The translations under genes were made by a program, and so were the position numbers. From Rasiella rasia (GTDB lineage Bacteria > Bacteroidota > Bacteroidia > Flavobacteriales > Flavobacteriaceae), in contig NZ_CP049057.1 of assembly GCF_011044175.1 (NCBI RefSeq), positions 1,565,501 through 1,629,500 of the forward strand: a stretch of 64,000 bases of DNA, given 5' to 3'. Position 1 is the stretch's first letter; the number at the start of each line of letters is the position of its first letter. The notes under the pieces were generated by a model. The model was not told the origin of the DNA. It did not search any database and worked only from the letters and a program-made list of their open reading frames with translations. Below are positions 62,237-64,000 of this stretch, piece by piece.

Positions 62237-63064
62237 GTGCAACAGATTATCTTTTTCTTTATACGGAACAAAAACTTCCTGTTGTTCCTGTTACTCTTTG
62301 CCGTTTCGTTTGCACTAACCGTTAACAGTCATTCGTATCACAGAAACAAATACCTTACGTCAGCCAATTTTTTTAGCGGCACCATTTACAACTGGAAAAG
62401 TAATGTGATAGGATATTTCAGCTTAAAAGAGCGCAATGAGTTACTTGCCGAAGAAAACCAACGTTTACGCACCGAACTATCTAAAATTTCTGAAGGGGTG
62501 TTTCCAATGACGATAGACAGTACTGTGGTGCCAGGTAAGTTTAGATATTACCCAGCCAAGGTTATTAATAATTCGTATTCAAAAACTAAAAATTACCTGA
62601 CCCTTAGAAAACGTAAAACCGACACCATAGAGGCAGACATGGGGGTTATTTCTTCCAAGGGAATAATAGGAATTACCAATAAAGTTTCAAGAAAATATGC
62701 TTCTGTACAATCTATTTTAAATACCAATAGTAGTATTAATGCGAAGCTTAAAAAGTCTTTTCATTTTGGATCGCTTGAGTGGGACACAAAAAATCCTAAC
62801 GAAACAAAATTAATTGATATCCCTAGACAAGCACCAGTGGTTGTTGGAGACACCATTGTTACAGGGGGAAAATCTACGATTTTCCCAGCAGGTATTTTAA
62901 TTGGTACCATTAAAGAATTCAATTTGGCCAACAATAAAGATTACTACGATGTAACGGTGAAGTTGTTTAACGACATGACCAACTTACATCATGTGTACAT
63001 TATTGAAAACGTTGAAAAAGAGATTATTTTAGACATTGAGAATATAGATAACGATGCAGAATAG
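62237..63064 (+). CDS. mreC: Rod-shape-determining protein MreC
   Basis: 275 residues from GTG at 62237, 10 nt after the mreB stop. One N-terminal membrane helix (FLLFLLLFAVSFALTVNSHS), then the coiled coil (LKERNELLAEENQRLRTEL) and the two beta domains (YYPAKVINNSYSKTKNYLTL, GVISSKGIIGITNKVSRKYA, GDTIVTGGKSTIFPAGILIG). MreC is the periplasmic scaffold for the elongasome. It overlaps mreD by 11 nt. Confidence 0.94.
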   Translation: MQQIIFFFIRNKNFLLFLLLFAVSFALTVNSHSYHRNKYLTSANFFSGTIYNWKSNVIGYFSLKERNELLAEENQRLRTELSKISEGVFPMTIDSTVVPGKFRYYPAKVINNSYSKTKNYLTLRKRKTDTIEADMGVISSKGIIGITNKVSRKYASVQSILNTNSSINAKLKKSFHFGSLEWDTKNPNETKLIDIPRQAPVVVGDTIVTGGKSTIFPAGILIGTIKEFNLANNKDYYDVTVKLFNDMTNLHHVYIIENVEKEIILDIENIDNDAE

Positions 63065-63560
63065 TGATATTTTATTAAATATTGGGCGTTTTGCAATTTT
63101 GGTTATACTGCAAATACTGCTGTTTAATCACATCAATTTTATGGGGTATATCAACCCATATCCATATATTCTGTTCATACTTATATTTCCTTTTACCGGA
63201 AACAAAAGCCTTCTTATAATTTTAGGTTTTTTCTTAGGTCTCTGTGTAGATATTTTTAGCGACTCTGGAGGAGTACACGCCGCTGCATCGGTTTTTATAG
63301 CCTATCTCCGCCCTTTACTACTGAAATTTTCTTTCGGGGTAAGTTATGAGTTTAATACTATAAAATTGAATAAGGCAGATGTAGGTGCTAGACTTACGTA
63401 TATTTCGGCTGCTGTGCTACTACATCATTTGGTGCTTTTTGCTATGGAAATTTTTAACACATCGCATATAATGTTGGTGCTAAAATCTACGTTATTTTCA
63501 AGTATCTTTACCATTGTAGTGCTGTTTTGCATTACCTTACTTTTCAGCAGAAAAAATTAA
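63054..63560 (+). CDS. mreD: Rod-shape-determining protein MreD
   Basis: 168 residues, about five membrane helices (FAILVILQILLFNHINF, PYILFILIFPFTG, LLIILGFFLGLCVDIFSDSG, LTYISAAVLLHHLVLFAME, SIFTIVVLFCITLLF). The FLGLCVDIFSDSGGVHAAAS region is typical of Bacteroidota MreD. It works with MreC in cell elongation. Overlaps mreC by 11 nt. Confidence 0.9.
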   Translation: MQNSDILLNIGRFAILVILQILLFNHINFMGYINPYPYILFILIFPFTGNKSLLIILGFFLGLCVDIFSDSGGVHAAASVFIAYLRPLLLKFSFGVSYEFNTIKLNKADVGARLTYISAAVLLHHLVLFAMEIFNTSHIMLVLKSTLFSSIFTIVVLFCITLLFSRKN

Positions 63561-63583
63561 ATTTCTTACTGTACTCTTAAACC

Positions 63584-64000
63584 ATGAGAAAATTATTATT
63601 ACTTGTTATTGTAATGATTACCGGAGTAGTTTTTGCCGGGAGGTTATTCTATTTACAGGTTTACGATACTTCTTTCGACAAACTTTCTCAGAACAACGCT
63701 ATTAAAATTGAATATGATTATCCGCAACGCGGATATATCTACGATCGCAATGGTGAATTATTAGTTTCAAATCAGCCGTCGTATGATGTAATGGTAATAC
63801 CCAGAGAGATAAAAGGGTTGGATACCCTAGAATTCTGTCGCCTTTTAAAAATATCGAAAGAAACTTTTATAGAGAAAATGAATAAGGCGTGGGTATATTC
63901 TCCTCGTATCGCACAGCCATTAATTCCGCAATTAACGAAAGCCGAGTACGCTTCTCTTTCAGAAAAAATGTACAAGTTTACTGGGTTTTATATTCAAAAA
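63584..64000 (+). CDS. mrdA: Penicillin-binding protein 2 (elongation transpeptidase), 5' part
   Basis: 139 codons visible from ATG at 63584; the transpeptidase domain lies beyond the window. An N-terminal membrane helix (LLLLVIVMITGVVFAGRLFY) and the PBP dimerization start QRGYIYDRNGELLVSNQPSY, with the RGxIxDRNG motif, identify a class B PBP. The position directly after mreD (23 nt) is where mrdA lies in this operon type. It would crosslink lateral-wall peptidoglycan. Confidence 0.92.
   Translation, partial: MRKLLLLVIVMITGVVFAGRLFYLQVYDTSFDKLSQNNAIKIEYDYPQRGYIYDRNGELLVSNQPSYDVMVIPREIKGLDTLEFCRLLKISKETFIEKMNKAWVYSPRIAQPLIPQLTKAEYASLSEKMYKFTGFYIQK

Overview
The window is from a member of the Bacteroidota, class Flavobacteriia. 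Evidence: a complete gldK-gldL-gldM-gldN cluster (type IX secretion/gliding), an XrtF exosortase pair, Bacteroidota-type promoters (TTG, 19-22 nt, TAnnTTTG), an initiator tRNA without encoded CCA, and families such as HYC_CC_PP, DUF3347 and BfmA/BtgA. No rRNA, CRISPR array or intact insertion sequence was seen. All identifications rest on reading the sequence and proteins; no database search was run.

Positions 1 to about 22,980 look like the end of an integrative/conjugative or mobilizable element carrying copper-resistance cargo. The left part is a transfer and maintenance module, nearly all on the minus strand: a DUF5712 (MobB-type) relaxase cut by the window edge, a BfmA/BtgA mobilization protein, a hairpin-rich candidate oriT, small accessory proteins, SSB, a 770 bp structured non-coding region, a DUF932 protein, and a long ParB-like protein. 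Two near-identical leaders of about 140 bp precede parB and the small gene upstream of DUF932. From 6.8 to 22.7 kb lies one long minus-strand copper operon. In transcriptional order it holds HYC_CC_PP protein, CusA-type RND pump, TolC/CusC, AraC regulator with an N-terminal CxxC HMA-like domain, multicopper oxidase fused to a Met-rich linker and CopB-like barrel, DUF3347, heme-binding protein, Cu P1B-ATPase, DUF2911 lipoprotein, PepSY protein, DUF305 protein and CusB-type adaptor. Together they could oxidise Cu(I), pump copper out of cytoplasm and periplasm, and buffer it. The operon abuts the 3' end of an initiator tRNA-fMet gene, a plausible integration target.

Positions 23,054 to 64,000 read as chromosomal core. 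They hold an AsmA-like protein, a SpoIIAA-like protein, a CPXCG mini-protein, a tripartite RND pump (25.4-31.1 kb), an ABC-F ATPase, DUF983, an FAD oxidoreductase, gldKLMN, a degenerate ureohydrolase, topA, a membrane protein, then miaB, a sigma-54 activator, lptE, a TPR protein and secG, followed by a small lipoprotein and groES-groEL.

A second, independent copper-handling cluster lies at 52.0-56.6 kb: HMA-MauE fusion, secreted HMA protein, TonB receptor with a Cys-Cys plug motif, HYC_CC_PP and DUF3347. It is followed by the XrtF pair, a GAF/fRMsr protein, an ABC permease, purH and the start of the mreBCD-pbp2 cell-shape operon, which runs off the right edge.

A 16-nt palindrome, CGCTTTCGCGAAAGCG, is scattered through island genes, always in frame, and was not seen right of the tRNA.
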